From assembly GCF_900639865.1 (NCBI RefSeq), contig NZ_CAAAHX010000014.1, positions 34,027 through 78,312 on the forward strand: a stretch of DNA of 44,286 bases, given 5' to 3'. Of this stretch, positions 6,977-14,591 are shown piece by piece. The notes under the pieces were generated by a model. It searched no databases, had not been told where the DNA came from, and worked only from the letters and a program-made list of their open reading frames with translations. A program made the position numbers and the translations under genes. How positions within the stretch are numbered: position 1 is the stretch's first letter; every line of letters starts with the position of its first letter. The stretch comes from Legionella gresilensis. Lineage in GTDB: Bacteria; Pseudomonadota; Gammaproteobacteria; Legionellales; Legionellaceae.

Positions 6977-8587
6977 ATGAAATTTAATATCTATATTAAA
7001 GTTTTGACTGCGTTCTTTATAATTTTTTTAATTTTTGGTTTGGTATTTTTTAACTATTTAAAGTCAGTGGAGACAGAAATAGTTATTAATGCAGGGAAAA
7101 CAATGTCACAAGGACTTTTAATTAGTTTAGAAAATGAATTAATTAATAACCCAAAATCCAACTGGGATGCGATAATAAAGAAAAAGACAGATAATATTGT
7201 TCATCTTATATCAATCAATAGTCTAAAGCTTACCTCGACGCAAAATAACCAATTAAATAATGGCGAGATAATTTTTCTATCCGGTAACACCTATCAATTT
7301 CTCAACGAGGTCATTGTAGAACATACAGCATATAAAAAAGTTGGTAATTTCCCATACGTATTAGTTTATTATTTTTCAGATCCAAGCCAATTTATTTTTC
7401 ATTATATGAGCCCTGCTTTAAACCAAATAGTTAATTATTTGTTATTGAAGCCAAATAATACTTGGAATGAAGAAACATTAAAGCTAGAAAAAATATATGG
7501 CTTCCCAATTCATGTTTATGATGCCAAGAGTAAAAGCTTGCCAGCTCATATCATTTATTCTTTATCAACAAAGCCTCTAATATTTGAAACAAATAAAAAT
7601 TCGTCACAAATTGTTACCCTCTATCATAGTTTTAGTGATGGAATACTCAAAATTGGTCCACTCAGCTATCTTCCAGTTATGGCGAGAATCAGTGATGTTA
7701 TGTATTATTTTATATTGGCTTTCTTTTTCTTATCCCTTTGTCTTATTGCATTTTTTTCACTACTTTTTGTGAGGAATATGAAAAAGGTATATCAGATAAC
7801 GCAGAATTTTAGTCAAGGGAATTTTGTCTTTAATCAGAAAATAAGCACTACCTCTGTTTTGTATGGACTTTATATAAACATCATTCATATGGGTAAGCGA
7901 TTAAAAGAGCTGATTGAATCACATAAACAAATGTGCCGATTTGTTGCACATGAAATTAGAACGCCTCTGTCAACCATACAAATGGCAACGGATAGTATCA
8001 AAAGAAAAAACGCTAAAGATATATTACTCAATAATCAAGTGAATAGCATACAAGAAGATATTGCAGACATAAATCATATTGTCAGCACTTTTTTGATTTA
8101 CTCAAAAATGCATTCAAGCGAATTAAAATTAAAAAAGTCCAAGATAGATATAGTATTTTGGTTACGAAAATTACTAGAGCCCTATTATTCATCACTATTT
8201 GAAATTAGATTTCATACAAATGAGTTAAATTCCTTGCCAGCATACATAGACGAAAATATTCTAAAACATGCTGTCACTAATTTAATAACAAATGCTATGA
8301 AATTTGCAGTGCGCTATATTTCTTTAGCCATTTCGCTGGATAATGGCCATATTTTAATTCATGTAGATGATGATGGCTCAGGTTTGCCGGAAGATAGTGC
8401 AGATGACATTTTTTCTGAATATGCAATTGCTGAAGAAGCCGACGTTGAAGGTAAACATATTGGGTTAGGATTAGCTATTGTTAAGAAAGTTGTTCATCTC
8501 CATGAAGGAAAAATCATGGCTACACAATCGCCAATATTAAAAGGTGCTAGATTCACAATAGTACTTCCACGATATCCTTATGAGTAG
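6977..8587 (+). CDS. RstB-like membrane sensor histidine kinase
   Basis: From the ATG at 6977 (536 residues) the protein has a first membrane helix at about 8-28, a periplasmic sensor region to about 240, and a second helix at about 242-265. The HisKA helix is 'RFVAHEIRTPLSTIQMATDS' with phospho-accepting His at about 325. The HATPase part has N-box 'NLITNAMKFA', G1 'DDDGSGLP' and G2 'GLGLAIVKK'. The frame extends 12 codons upstream of 6977, but the conserved kinase N-terminus (basic, then hydrophobic) begins there. The most likely partner is the OmpR-type regulator at 10705-11397, separated by one convergent gene. The signal sensed is unknown. Two boxes shared by neighbouring promoters suggest what the pair controls. 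Confidence 0.92.
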   Translation: MKFNIYIKVLTAFFIIFLIFGLVFFNYLKSVETEIVINAGKTMSQGLLISLENELINNPKSNWDAIIKKKTDNIVHLISINSLKLTSTQNNQLNNGEIIFLSGNTYQFLNEVIVEHTAYKKVGNFPYVLVYYFSDPSQFIFHYMSPALNQIVNYLLLKPNNTWNEETLKLEKIYGFPIHVYDAKSKSLPAHIIYSLSTKPLIFETNKNSSQIVTLYHSFSDGILKIGPLSYLPVMARISDVMYYFILAFFFLSLCLIAFFSLLFVRNMKKVYQITQNFSQGNFVFNQKISTTSVLYGLYINIIHMGKRLKELIESHKQMCRFVAHEIRTPLSTIQMATDSIKRKNAKDILLNNQVNSIQEDIADINHIVSTFLIYSKMHSSELKLKKSKIDIVFWLRKLLEPYYSSLFEIRFHTNELNSLPAYIDENILKHAVTNLITNAMKFAVRYISLAISLDNGHILIHVDDDGSGLPEDSADDIFSEYAIAEEADVEGKHIGLGLAIVKKVVHLHEGKIMATQSPILKGARFTIVLPRYPYE

Positions 8588-8636
8588 CAACCAACCCTAA
8601 GAATTACATTTTCCTTTCAGGACACACCTTATGACT

Positions 8637-10454
8637 CTAAAGGTTTGGAAATATATCTTTAACTTCAGCATCTTTTGAAGTGGGTGCCTCTTTTTTCAGC
8701 TCAATCAGTGAGTCCATAACCGCTGCTAGCTTGATTTTTGCATCAACAAAACGTTTAGGGATACATTCATCTTCACTATCAATTACTTCTCCAGTTTTAA
8801 GGCCTCTTTCAAGAGCCATAGTAACTGTACTAAGCTCTGATTCAAATGCCAACAATAGTTCATTATTGCTCTTTGCAGATTGCAAGACGCCATGCAATTT
8901 TTCCACTACATCTTCTGGAATATAAAGAGTGCCCTCACTACATCTGCTATATTCACGCTTTTCAATAGGTAATGATAGTAACTCATCAGCCTTGTGTTGA
9001 CTCATCTGAAATAGTTGCTTAACGGCTTGCTTTAGTTCTAAAGGGGTTATTGATGAATTGCCATGTTTCAAAGATGCCAGAAGTTTATCACTAGCACTCA
9101 CCCTTCTATCTTTACTATGTTCTTGTGCTGTCTCGATAGGGGTCTGCCCTTTCTTGTTTTGCACTGCAAGACTAGCACCACACTCTAATAACTTTTTAAT
9201 GAGATGTAGCGGCTCTTTCCTATAATTATAAAAATTCTGTACCGCATAGTGCAAAGCTGTCATGCCTTTTTTATCAGTGCTATTAATATTGGCACCATGT
9301 TTTAGTAGTAAATCAATGACACTATCATTGCTTGGGCCTCCGATAAGGACTTTCCCACAACTTACAATTGCTAGCTGTAATAAGGCTTTATTAGCTAAAA
9401 TTGATTCTAGCAAGTCTTCATGGCCTTTAAATATAGTTGGTTCTTTTAACCCTAAGAGAATTTCTAGTACGTCTCTATCCGTCAATTGTTCTATGGGGTT
9501 TGCTCGATGTAAAATATCGCGGACACGTATTAAATAATTTTCTTGTTCTTGTCCTAAAATTTGCTCTTCCTTTTCAAGAAACTTTGAAATATTCTCTTCT
9601 TGAAGTCGCAATTTTGAAAAAACCTTCATTTTTTTTAAATCTTGAATCGTTAAAATATCTCGACTTAAAGCTATTTTCGCTATTAGTTCCTCATGGTCTT
9701 TCCCTAATACTGCACGTGCATAATCTATGGTATTAACTTTTAATTCTTTAGCCGTTTTTGTTGAAGCAAATAAAGTTTTTCGAAAGGCAACTTGATATTG
9801 ACCATGATAGAAAATAACATGGTTTCCAGCCTTCCAAATATTTCCTCCCATTGATGTGATAGGCGCTTCTGGCGTAAGTGAGCGAAAGCCAGTCTGAGCA
9901 TCTTGAGCGTCCCATGGGCCAGTCCCACCAAACGTGATTTCTGGATGATTCACAGATACCCTTTCTAAGAACGTTTTTTCCTGTTGGTTGGCTGCAGCAT
10001 CAAGCTGACTGTCTGTATTGCAGCCTTCTAAGGTTACAAAAACTTCGCCCTGATGTTTGGGTAACGCTTGTTTAAAGGAGAATAATAATTTATCAAAATT
10101 TTCCTCATATAAATGCTCACTTGGGCCATGGCAATTACCCAAACCATAATAGCCACCATTGGCATGCCCCATAATAAATAATTTTGGGTTTTTTTCGAAT
10201 ATAGTTGTATTGTCTGATCCCTTTGGTAAGTCTGCTTTGAGTGCATCCAAGTTATTATAGATTTTGGGGGATTTATCACACTCATCGAAAAAATAATACC
10301 TCAAATCGGAACCTTCTAAATAAACACCAATCGGCACAAATTGCATAAACCGTTGTCTTAGGTGAGGGTTTACTACCACACCTCTTTGCATTTCAGGCAC
10401 CGGACGATCTGGATCTGGTTTATATATTAAGATTTGTATTGCGGCATCTTTCAT
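8637..10454 (-). CDS. ankyrin-repeat protein with clan CD protease-like N-domain, candidate Dot/Icm effector
   Basis: This 605-residue protein has no signal peptide. Residues about 85-150 read 'KLFIMGHANGG' and then 'EVFVTLEGCNTDS', with His97 and Cys145. A His after a beta strand in a GH.NGG loop and a Cys after a second strand in GCN is the pattern of clan CD cysteine peptidases (C80/C11/caspase-like), but similarity is limited to these motifs. Residues about 376-450 hold two ankyrin repeats ('NDSVIDLLLKHGANINSTDKKGMTALHYAVQ' split by an insertion, and 'LIKKLLECGASLAVQNKKGQTPIETA'). The C-terminal 25 residues are Glu/Lys/Asp-rich and end in a hydrophobic pair (DIFPNL), as in Dot/Icm substrates. 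The promoter matches that of the 11615 gene. Host-directed activity is inference. Confidence 0.75.
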   Translation of the reverse strand: MKDAAIQILIYKPDPDRPVPEMQRGVVVNPHLRQRFMQFVPIGVYLEGSDLRYYFFDECDKSPKIYNNLDALKADLPKGSDNTTIFEKNPKLFIMGHANGGYYGLGNCHGPSEHLYEENFDKLLFSFKQALPKHQGEVFVTLEGCNTDSQLDAAANQQEKTFLERVSVNHPEITFGGTGPWDAQDAQTGFRSLTPEAPITSMGGNIWKAGNHVIFYHGQYQVAFRKTLFASTKTAKELKVNTIDYARAVLGKDHEELIAKIALSRDILTIQDLKKMKVFSKLRLQEENISKFLEKEEQILGQEQENYLIRVRDILHRANPIEQLTDRDVLEILLGLKEPTIFKGHEDLLESILANKALLQLAIVSCGKVLIGGPSNDSVIDLLLKHGANINSTDKKGMTALHYAVQNFYNYRKEPLHLIKKLLECGASLAVQNKKGQTPIETAQEHSKDRRVSASDKLLASLKHGNSSITPLELKQAVKQLFQMSQHKADELLSLPIEKREYSRCSEGTLYIPEDVVEKLHGVLQSAKSNNELLLAFESELSTVTMALERGLKTGEVIDSEDECIPKRFVDAKIKLAAVMDSLIELKKEAPTSKDAEVKDIFPNL

Positions 10455-10486
10455 AGCTCAACTCGATAATATTACTTTATAGGTTG

Positions 10487-10530
10487 ATCTTATCAAAAAT
10501 ACCTAACTCAGATGTATATAAATTGTACAT
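10487..10530 (-). promoter_or_regulatory. ankyrin-gene promoter with 18-bp box shared with 11512-11529
   Basis: The 18-bp box TGTATATAAATTGTACAT lies at 10513-10530 on the plus strand. Read toward the ankyrin gene it contains TACA twice, 11 bp apart, a spacing usual for OmpR-family dimers. Exactly 20 bp downstream is TAAGAT (10492-10487), a -10 element. The box at 11512-11529 is 17/18 identical and has the same 20-bp distance to its -10. It resembles the E. coli RstA box (TACATNTNGTTACA). Confidence 0.65.
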
Positions 10531-10704
10531 TTGTTATCATTATAAAATAATAATTTTGTTGAGGGATTTACTTATTGATTTGTGATATTACATGAAGCTC
10601 TCATAACAGTGCTTATAAAAAGCATCAAGATCTAGACAAAAGAGTTTTTTAAAATTGAGGCTTTTTTGTAAGTCCTGCATAAAATTGCTGGCCGTGGCCT
10701 ATGT

Positions 10705-11397
10705 CTATTTCCAAGCATCAGATACAAATATATATCCTTTTTTATGGATTGTTTTTATACGGTAAGGATCTTTACTATTATCATTTAATGCTTTTCTCAG
10801 CCGTGATATTTTTAAATCGATACTCCTGTCGACCCCATCATATTCATGTCCAGACAGAGCATACATAATGCTATCTCTACTAAGTAATCTATCATGATTC
10901 TTAACCAGTAAAGCAAGAACTTCAAAATCACTGGTACTTATTGAAATTTCCTCACCAAAGAGATAAACATTCTTAGTACTAAAATTAATAGAGAAATTAC
11001 CAAATTGAAATTGATTTTGATTATTAATTAAATTAGGCCGACGTAACAAAGCTGCTATTCTTGCTTTTAAAACCTCGTTTGCAACAGGTTTAGTTAGGTA
11101 GTCATCAGCTCCTAAGTTTAAAGAGGATACTTCACTTTCAATATCATTAACTGCAGTCAACATAAGTATTTTCCCCAAATAGTCCTCTCTAATGGTGTGA
11201 CATATTTGATCGCCATTCATCCCGGGGAGCATTATATCTAATATGACTAGGCTAGGTTGCTCACGAATAATGCGATAGACAGCTCTATCACCACGTTTTT
11301 CAATAGATACCTCGTAACCAGCTTCTTCTAGGCTTTCTTTGAAGTAATTTGCTAGCTTAACGTTATCTTCTACAAGCAATATTGATCTATCTTTCAT
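10705..11397 (-). CDS. OmpR/RstA-family response regulator
   Basis: Residues 1-120 are a receiver domain with acidic pair Glu10-Asp11 (LLVEDN), phospho-acceptor Asp54 (LVILDIMLPGMNG), Thr in 'MLTAVND' and Lys in 'YLTKPV'. Residues about 130-228 are an OmpR-type winged helix with 'STSDFEVLALLVKNHDRLLSRDSIMYALSGHEYDGVDRSIDLKISRLRKAL' and 'IKTIHKKGYIF'. All activation residues are present. The expected partner is the kinase at 6977-8587. The gene is divergent from the 11615 gene, and the region between them has the 18-bp box that is also found upstream of the ankyrin gene, so this protein is the natural candidate to bind both. Direct regulation is not shown by the sequence. Confidence 0.92.
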   Translation of the reverse strand: MKDRSILLVEDNVKLANYFKESLEEAGYEVSIEKRGDRAVYRIIREQPSLVILDIMLPGMNGDQICHTIREDYLGKILMLTAVNDIESEVSSLNLGADDYLTKPVANEVLKARIAALLRRPNLINNQNQFQFGNFSINFSTKNVYLFGEEISISTSDFEVLALLVKNHDRLLSRDSIMYALSGHEYDGVDRSIDLKISRLRKALNDNSKDPYRIKTIHKKGYIFVSDAWK

Positions 11398-11511
11398 TCG
11401 CTCTGCCTAAGCCTCTGTAAAATAAGAAAAACATCGAAACAAATTAATTTGAAATGCTGTTTCAGTTAAGTGTTACATACCTATAACGATATAAGCAAAC
11501 ACACAGTATTT

Positions 11512-11555
11512 ATGTACATTTTATATACAATTGGCTTTTTTTAACTCGGTATAAT
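11512..11555 (+). promoter_or_regulatory. promoter of the 11615 gene with 18-bp regulator box
   Basis: ATGTACATTTTATATACA at 11512-11529 is the reverse complement, with one mismatch, of the box at 10513-10530. It carries two TACA words 11 bp apart and stands where a -35 would be. After 20 bp follows a perfect -10, TATAAT (11550-11555). No good -35 hexamer is visible, as expected for an activator-dependent promoter. The response regulator gene starts 114 bp away on the other side. Confidence 0.7.
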
Positions 11556-11614
11556 AAAAGCTAAGTTAATCTTTTTTGAATTAAATCATTATGAACTTGA
11601 ACTGGAGTATTCTC

Positions 11615-12448
11615 ATGAAAAAAGCTAAAGAAATACGTCAGCCTATTTCGGAATCTATTACGGCAGGCGAGCCAAAAATCTCTTCTATAGCATTTGCTTT
11701 ACAACAATTTAAAAAAGAAGAAGAAAAAAAAGCGCTTGCTGAAGAAACTGCAAAAACGCGCTGTCCAGTATGTTTTAAAGAAATCGCACCTAAGCGCCTT
11801 TGTTCTGGACATGGAGGTGGTAGCAGTAGAGGTGATAGTACTATCACTGATAAGAAATCTGAAGAAAAAGTAAGTTCTTATCAAGATAACGCTCTATCTA
11901 AACTACGCAAGGTAGTTGAGACTGAGAATGAATTGGGGAGCAAATTTGATTTAGAGTCATTAGAGGAAAAATTTTTTAATCCGGAAATAATTGAATCGTT
12001 GATTGCACAAGGACGATTGCTGATTGACAGTGATCGCGCATCAATGACGCTTACTGTTAAATTACTTTGTGAGCCTAATTCATTAACTGGAGAACAAAAG
12101 AAAGAATTAAAAAAATTTATTGAGGCAATTTTAAAAGATTTCAATAAGTTTAAAGAGGAAAATCATCTTACTAATGACCATGTACACATTACTCAAGATG
12201 AAAGTAATATACTCTCTCTTCGAATTAGCGCGCCAACATTAATCCTATATGATGCATTTACCCAGCGGTTAGCAAATAGTTTAGTGCCAATAGCACAAGA
12301 AAAAGCTACCAGTGATCAAGGGCTTGCTCATCATTCACCTTCAATGGAATCTAAATCTTTCCCTTCTACAACAAGGGAGAAAATTGAAAACAATAATAAA
12401 AAACAAGAAATATTTAATCCATCACCTTTCAAAACTCAACCATGGTAA
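11615..12448 (+). CDS. unknown 277-residue protein, candidate effector
   Basis: The start at 11615 (MKKAKEIRQPISES...) has GGAG 7-10 bp upstream; the frame opens 8 codons earlier without one. Residues 1-50 are Lys/Glu-rich and probably helical. At about 50-70 comes 'CPVCFKEIAPKRLCSGHGGG', a CxxC followed by Cys and His, which could bind zinc. The middle region (about 85-225) is charged and helical with no domain I recognise. The last 50 residues are polar, rich in Ser, Glu, Asn and Lys, with no membrane segment or signal peptide. The matched promoter with the ankyrin protein and the polar C-terminus make secretion by Dot/Icm plausible, but this is only inference. Confidence 0.7.
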   Translation: MKKAKEIRQPISESITAGEPKISSIAFALQQFKKEEEKKALAEETAKTRCPVCFKEIAPKRLCSGHGGGSSRGDSTITDKKSEEKVSSYQDNALSKLRKVVETENELGSKFDLESLEEKFFNPEIIESLIAQGRLLIDSDRASMTLTVKLLCEPNSLTGEQKKELKKFIEAILKDFNKFKEENHLTNDHVHITQDESNILSLRISAPTLILYDAFTQRLANSLVPIAQEKATSDQGLAHHSPSMESKSFPSTTREKIENNNKKQEIFNPSPFKTQPW

Positions 12449-12488
12449 TAACCAATATTCAAAAGAACGATGTAAGATGTAAAAGGTA

Positions 12489-12516
12489 CTGTCTTGAAAT
12501 AGCTGTTTCAAGACAG
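12489..12516. repeat. perfect palindrome, 11-bp arms
   Basis: CTGTCTTGAAA, six bases, TTTCAAGACAG. It follows the 11615 gene by 40 bp and could be its terminator, but no T-run follows. The arms resemble the TTGTCTCGAAAC half-site found upstream of the serine recombinase at 14592, so it may instead be a recombinase crossover site at the left border of the cassette-like stretch. Confidence 0.5.
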
Positions 12517-12649
12517 CTATTATATCCACAATCTTTCTCTACGCTCGTTCCGACATAATACACTTCAATAAGTTTTATCTCAGTAGTCCCTCAAAAGCAC
12601 GAGTTGGCTTTTACTTCATAAAATGACAATAACGGCTATTCTTTATTAT

Positions 12650-12663
12650 GTGTTTTTGGGACA
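12650..12663 (+). repeat. boundary motif a (GTGTTTTTGGGACA)
   Basis: First of four same-direction copies of GTGTTTTTGGGACA. It lies between the effector-like gene and the ABM-domain gene. Copies b (13135), c (13884, two mismatches) and d (14448) separate the following units. Confidence 0.65.
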
Positions 12664-12720
12664 TTCCCTTTCTGGGAAGGTGAGGTCAATAGCATTTGAT
12701 ATTGGTCACCTAGCGAAATT

Positions 12721-13053
12721 TCAGTATTTATTAGCGAATAACTTATCTTCCAGAACATCCAAAGGAATTTCTTCAAACGGATATGGGGAAAGAGATCTAA
12801 TTTGTATAATAGCTTCTCTTATTTCTTGTGGAAGGATTTCATTTGGCGCATCTTCTCCTGGCCAAGATTTATCACGAGTTTCCTTATCTGGCCAGCATGA
12901 ATAAGCTAGAAAATCGCCATTATAAGCTTTATGTAAGCGAGACCCTATTGCTCCCCTCTTCTCAATGAAGTAAGTAGCAATAACTTTCCATAATTTTTTA
13001 TATTCTTCTTCATTCTCAGGCGGTATATAGCCTCGATAAATAACGGCAAACAT
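12721..13053 (-). CDS. ABM-like (antibiotic biosynthesis monooxygenase fold) small protein
   Basis: The 110 residues start 'MFAVIYRGYIPPENEEEYKKLWKVIATYFIEKRGAIGSRLHKAYNGDFLAYSCWPDKETRDKSW'. A beta strand, then a helix of about 20 residues, then 'GSRLHK..NGDFLAYS.WPDKE' is typical of dimeric alpha/beta-barrel proteins of the ABM type, here the version with 'YSCWPDKETRDKSW'. Some members are quinol or haem-degrading monooxygenases, but most are uncharacterised. The C-terminal third (residues 75-110) is an extra charged tail. It stands alone in the unit bounded by motifs a and b and reads opposite to the neighbouring units, which suggests independent acquisition. Confidence 0.65.
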   Translation of the reverse strand: MFAVIYRGYIPPENEEEYKKLWKVIATYFIEKRGAIGSRLHKAYNGDFLAYSCWPDKETRDKSWPGEDAPNEILPQEIREAIIQIRSLSPYPFEEIPLDVLEDKLFANKY

Positions 13054-13134
13054 AATTTATAACCAAGAAAATAAAAACATCTTTATTGTAAAGAATTACA
13101 GCAGTGTAGTCTAATCTTCTATAGCCCATCTCTT

Positions 13135-13148
13135 GTGTTTTTGGGACA
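13135..13148 (+). repeat. boundary motif b (GTGTTTTTGGGACA)
   Basis: Identical to copies a and d over 14 bases. It lies between the divergent ABM gene and toxin-antitoxin operon, 485 bp after copy a. Confidence 0.65.
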
Positions 13149-13169
13149 CTTTTAAAAAATACTCTTTAT

Positions 13170-13209
13170 CCCCAATGGGGTTGACAATTAGCCCCAACGG
13201 GGTTATTAT
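13170..13209 (+). promoter_or_regulatory. TA promoter with twin palindromic operators
   Basis: TTGACA (13181-13186), 17 bp, TATTAT (13204-13209) form a strong promoter just before the toxin gene. CCCCAATGGGG (13170-13180) lies directly before the -35 and CCCCAACGGGG (13192-13202) lies between -35 and -10. The two near-identical palindromes are 22 bp apart centre to centre, about two helical turns, as expected for an autorepressor binding the same face. Confidence 0.85.
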
Positions 13210-13215
13210 TAGTTA

Positions 13216-13581
13216 ATGAACGATATTAATAAATTAATAACCGTTGTTGAAACAGCTGAGTTTATTAAACAGGCAAGCAAGTTTATGTCTGATGAGACTA
13301 GACGTGAGTTTATAGACTATATTGCAGCTAGCCCATGCTCAGGCGATTTAATAACTGGTACAGGTGGCGTTAGAAAAGTGAGATGGGCTAGCGATCCTGC
13401 CAAAGGTAAAAGCGGTGGCTCACGAGTAATTTATTTTTACCATAACGATAATATGCCACTTTTTTTGTTTACTGCTTATTCGAAAGCTACAAGAGAGAAT
13501 ATTTCTCAAAGCGAGCGAAATGCATTAAAAATGGTAGTAAAACAGCTGGTCGATATTTATAGGAGCGATAATAATGACTGA
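13216..13581 (+). CDS. RelE/HigB-type toxin
   Basis: The 121 residues contain 'AEFIKQASKFMSDETRREFIDYIAASPCSGDLITGTGGVRKVRWASDPAKGKSGGSRVIYFYHNDNMPLFLFTAYSKATRENISQSERNALK'. The 'G.GG.RKVRWA..GKGKSGG.RVIYFY' and 'PLFL...Y.K..R.NLS..E...LK' segments are those of the RelE/HigB group (COG4737-like) that cleave mRNA. The gene overlaps the antitoxin start by 8 bp, which couples translation. Its promoter holds two palindromic operators, so expression is probably self-limited. It occupies its own unit between boundary motifs b and c. There is no sign of damage. Confidence 0.85.
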   Translation: MNDINKLITVVETAEFIKQASKFMSDETRREFIDYIAASPCSGDLITGTGGVRKVRWASDPAKGKSGGSRVIYFYHNDNMPLFLFTAYSKATRENISQSERNALKMVVKQLVDIYRSDNND

Positions 13582-13870
13582 TCTAGGTAAAAGTATACTT
13601 CAAGGAGCCGCTGAAGCCTTGGAATATGCCAAAGGTAATCAATCTAACGTCAGAACTCATGCTGTAAAAATTCCTGATGGAGTAAATGTTGTTGTAATTA
13701 GAGATAATCTACATATGACTAGACAAGAGTTTGCAGATACCTTTGGTTTTAGCATACGTACACTTGAAAAATGGGAACGTGGTGAGCGTCACCCAGAAGG
13801 TCCTGCCCGTGCATACTTAACAGTGATTGCCAAAGATCCCAAAGCTGTAATGAAAGCTCTCAATAGTTAA
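13574..13870 (+). CDS. XRE-family antitoxin (HigA-like)
   Basis: This is a 98-residue protein. The N-terminal 45 residues form the toxin-binding part, and residues about 50-90 a helix-turn-helix, 'IRDNLHMTRQEFADTFGFSIRTLEKWERGERHPEGPARAYLTVIAKDP'. This is the standard sequence of HigA2-like antitoxins (also called NadS-type), with 'TLEKWE.G.R.PEG.AR..L..I..DP'. It overlaps the upstream toxin by 8 bp and should neutralise it. Its helix-turn-helix is the natural binder of the CCCCAAYGGGG palindromes. A possible ribosome binding site (ATAGGAGCGATAATA) lies inside the toxin end. Confidence 0.88.
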   Translation: MTDLGKSILQGAAEALEYAKGNQSNVRTHAVKIPDGVNVVVIRDNLHMTRQEFADTFGFSIRTLEKWERGERHPEGPARAYLTVIAKDPKAVMKALNS

Positions 13871-13883
13871 TTTCTGCTATTAT

Positions 13884-13897
13884 GTATTTTTGGGAAA
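13884..13897 (+). repeat. boundary motif c (GTATTTTTGGGAAA)
   Basis: A 12/14 match to GTGTTTTTGGGACA, same direction, 13 bp after the antitoxin stop and 749 bp after copy b. Confidence 0.55.
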
Positions 13898-14042
13898 GTT
13901 GCCAATATACTCATTTAATCAAATTTTGATTTTGAGATTGAACCAGTAACCACTGAAGACCATTATTTATATATGTAAAGTACATTTAACATAGTTAATG
14001 TATTACTATGAACATTAATATATCAATACAAATTATTAAATT

Positions 14043-14426
14043 ATGTTCCCAAAACACCTCGGGCTAAGACATATTGCTTTAAGAGTAAACAATCTTAAAC
14101 AATGTATTGATTTTTATCAAAGAATTATTGGTATGAAATTAGAGCTTCAAACCGAAAATTATGCTTATTTTACTTCAGGAAAAGATAATATCTCACTTCA
14201 CGAAAAAGGTGCAATTAACTTTCATCCAGAACAAAGGCTAGAGCATTTCGGGTTTGCATGTGAGTCGCCAGAGCAAGTTGATCAGTGGTATGAACACTGT
14301 AAATCATACCATGTTGACCTCCAAAGCCCTCCAGAAACATTTGGTATAGGAACTAAATCTTTTAGTGTTTTTGATCCATCAGGTAACGAAATCGAGTTTA
14401 TTTATCATTCTCCTATGGTGAGATAG
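14043..14426 (+). CDS. VOC-superfamily (glyoxalase/dioxygenase-like) protein
   Basis: The 127-residue protein has two beta-alpha-beta-beta-beta modules of the vicinal oxygen chelate fold: 'LGLRHIALRVNNLKQCIDFYQRIIGMKLELQTENYAYFTSGKDNISLHEK' and 'LEHFGFACESPEQVDQWYEHCKSYHVDLQSPPETFGIGTKSFSVFDPSGNEIEFIYHS'. Probable metal ligands are His in 'LRHIAL', His in 'LEHFGF' and Glu in 'NEIEFIYH'. Members include glyoxalase I, ring-cleaving dioxygenases and fosfomycin-modifying enzymes. The substrate here cannot be inferred. There is no clear ribosome binding site at 14043; AAATT precedes the ATG. It is alone in the unit between motifs c and d, as VOC proteins often are in cassette arrays. Confidence 0.82.
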   Translation: MFPKHLGLRHIALRVNNLKQCIDFYQRIIGMKLELQTENYAYFTSGKDNISLHEKGAINFHPEQRLEHFGFACESPEQVDQWYEHCKSYHVDLQSPPETFGIGTKSFSVFDPSGNEIEFIYHSPMVR

Positions 14427-14447
14427 CTCTGTCTATTTATATAAGAT

Positions 14448-14570
14448 GTGTTTTTGGGACACCGACCTGCCCTTTTGAATTTATGCAAATTAACTATCAA
14501 AATAGTGTTCCAAAAATACTCCCAAAACTAATTGTCTCGAAACGAAATGATATTTAGGTTTGTGGGACAA
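14448..14570. promoter_or_regulatory. composite recombinase-site-like region (motif d plus inverted half-sites)
   Basis: Motif d (GTGTTTTTGGGACA, 14448-14461) is followed by its inverse, TGTTCCAAAAATAC (14506-14519). Then come TTGTCTCGAAACG (14532-14544) and, inverted, GGTTTGTGGGACAA (14557-14570). Written outward, all share TGTCYC..AAAMC. Pairs of inverted TGTC-type half-sites directly before a serine recombinase gene are how Tn3-type res sites look. The unit-boundary motifs are single copies of this half-site. Confidence 0.55.
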
Positions 14571-14591
14571 AATTCATGCAAAGGATGCTAA

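Noticed and set aside
13966-13985. Third copy of the 18-bp regulator box upstream of the VOC gene
   Set aside because: It shares TATAT and GTACAT words, but the order and spacing differ from the two real copies.
12650-14461. Integron attC sites as an explanation of the array
   Set aside because: The repeated motif lacks GTTRRRY core sites and the long imperfect palindrome of attC, and no tyrosine integrase is present.
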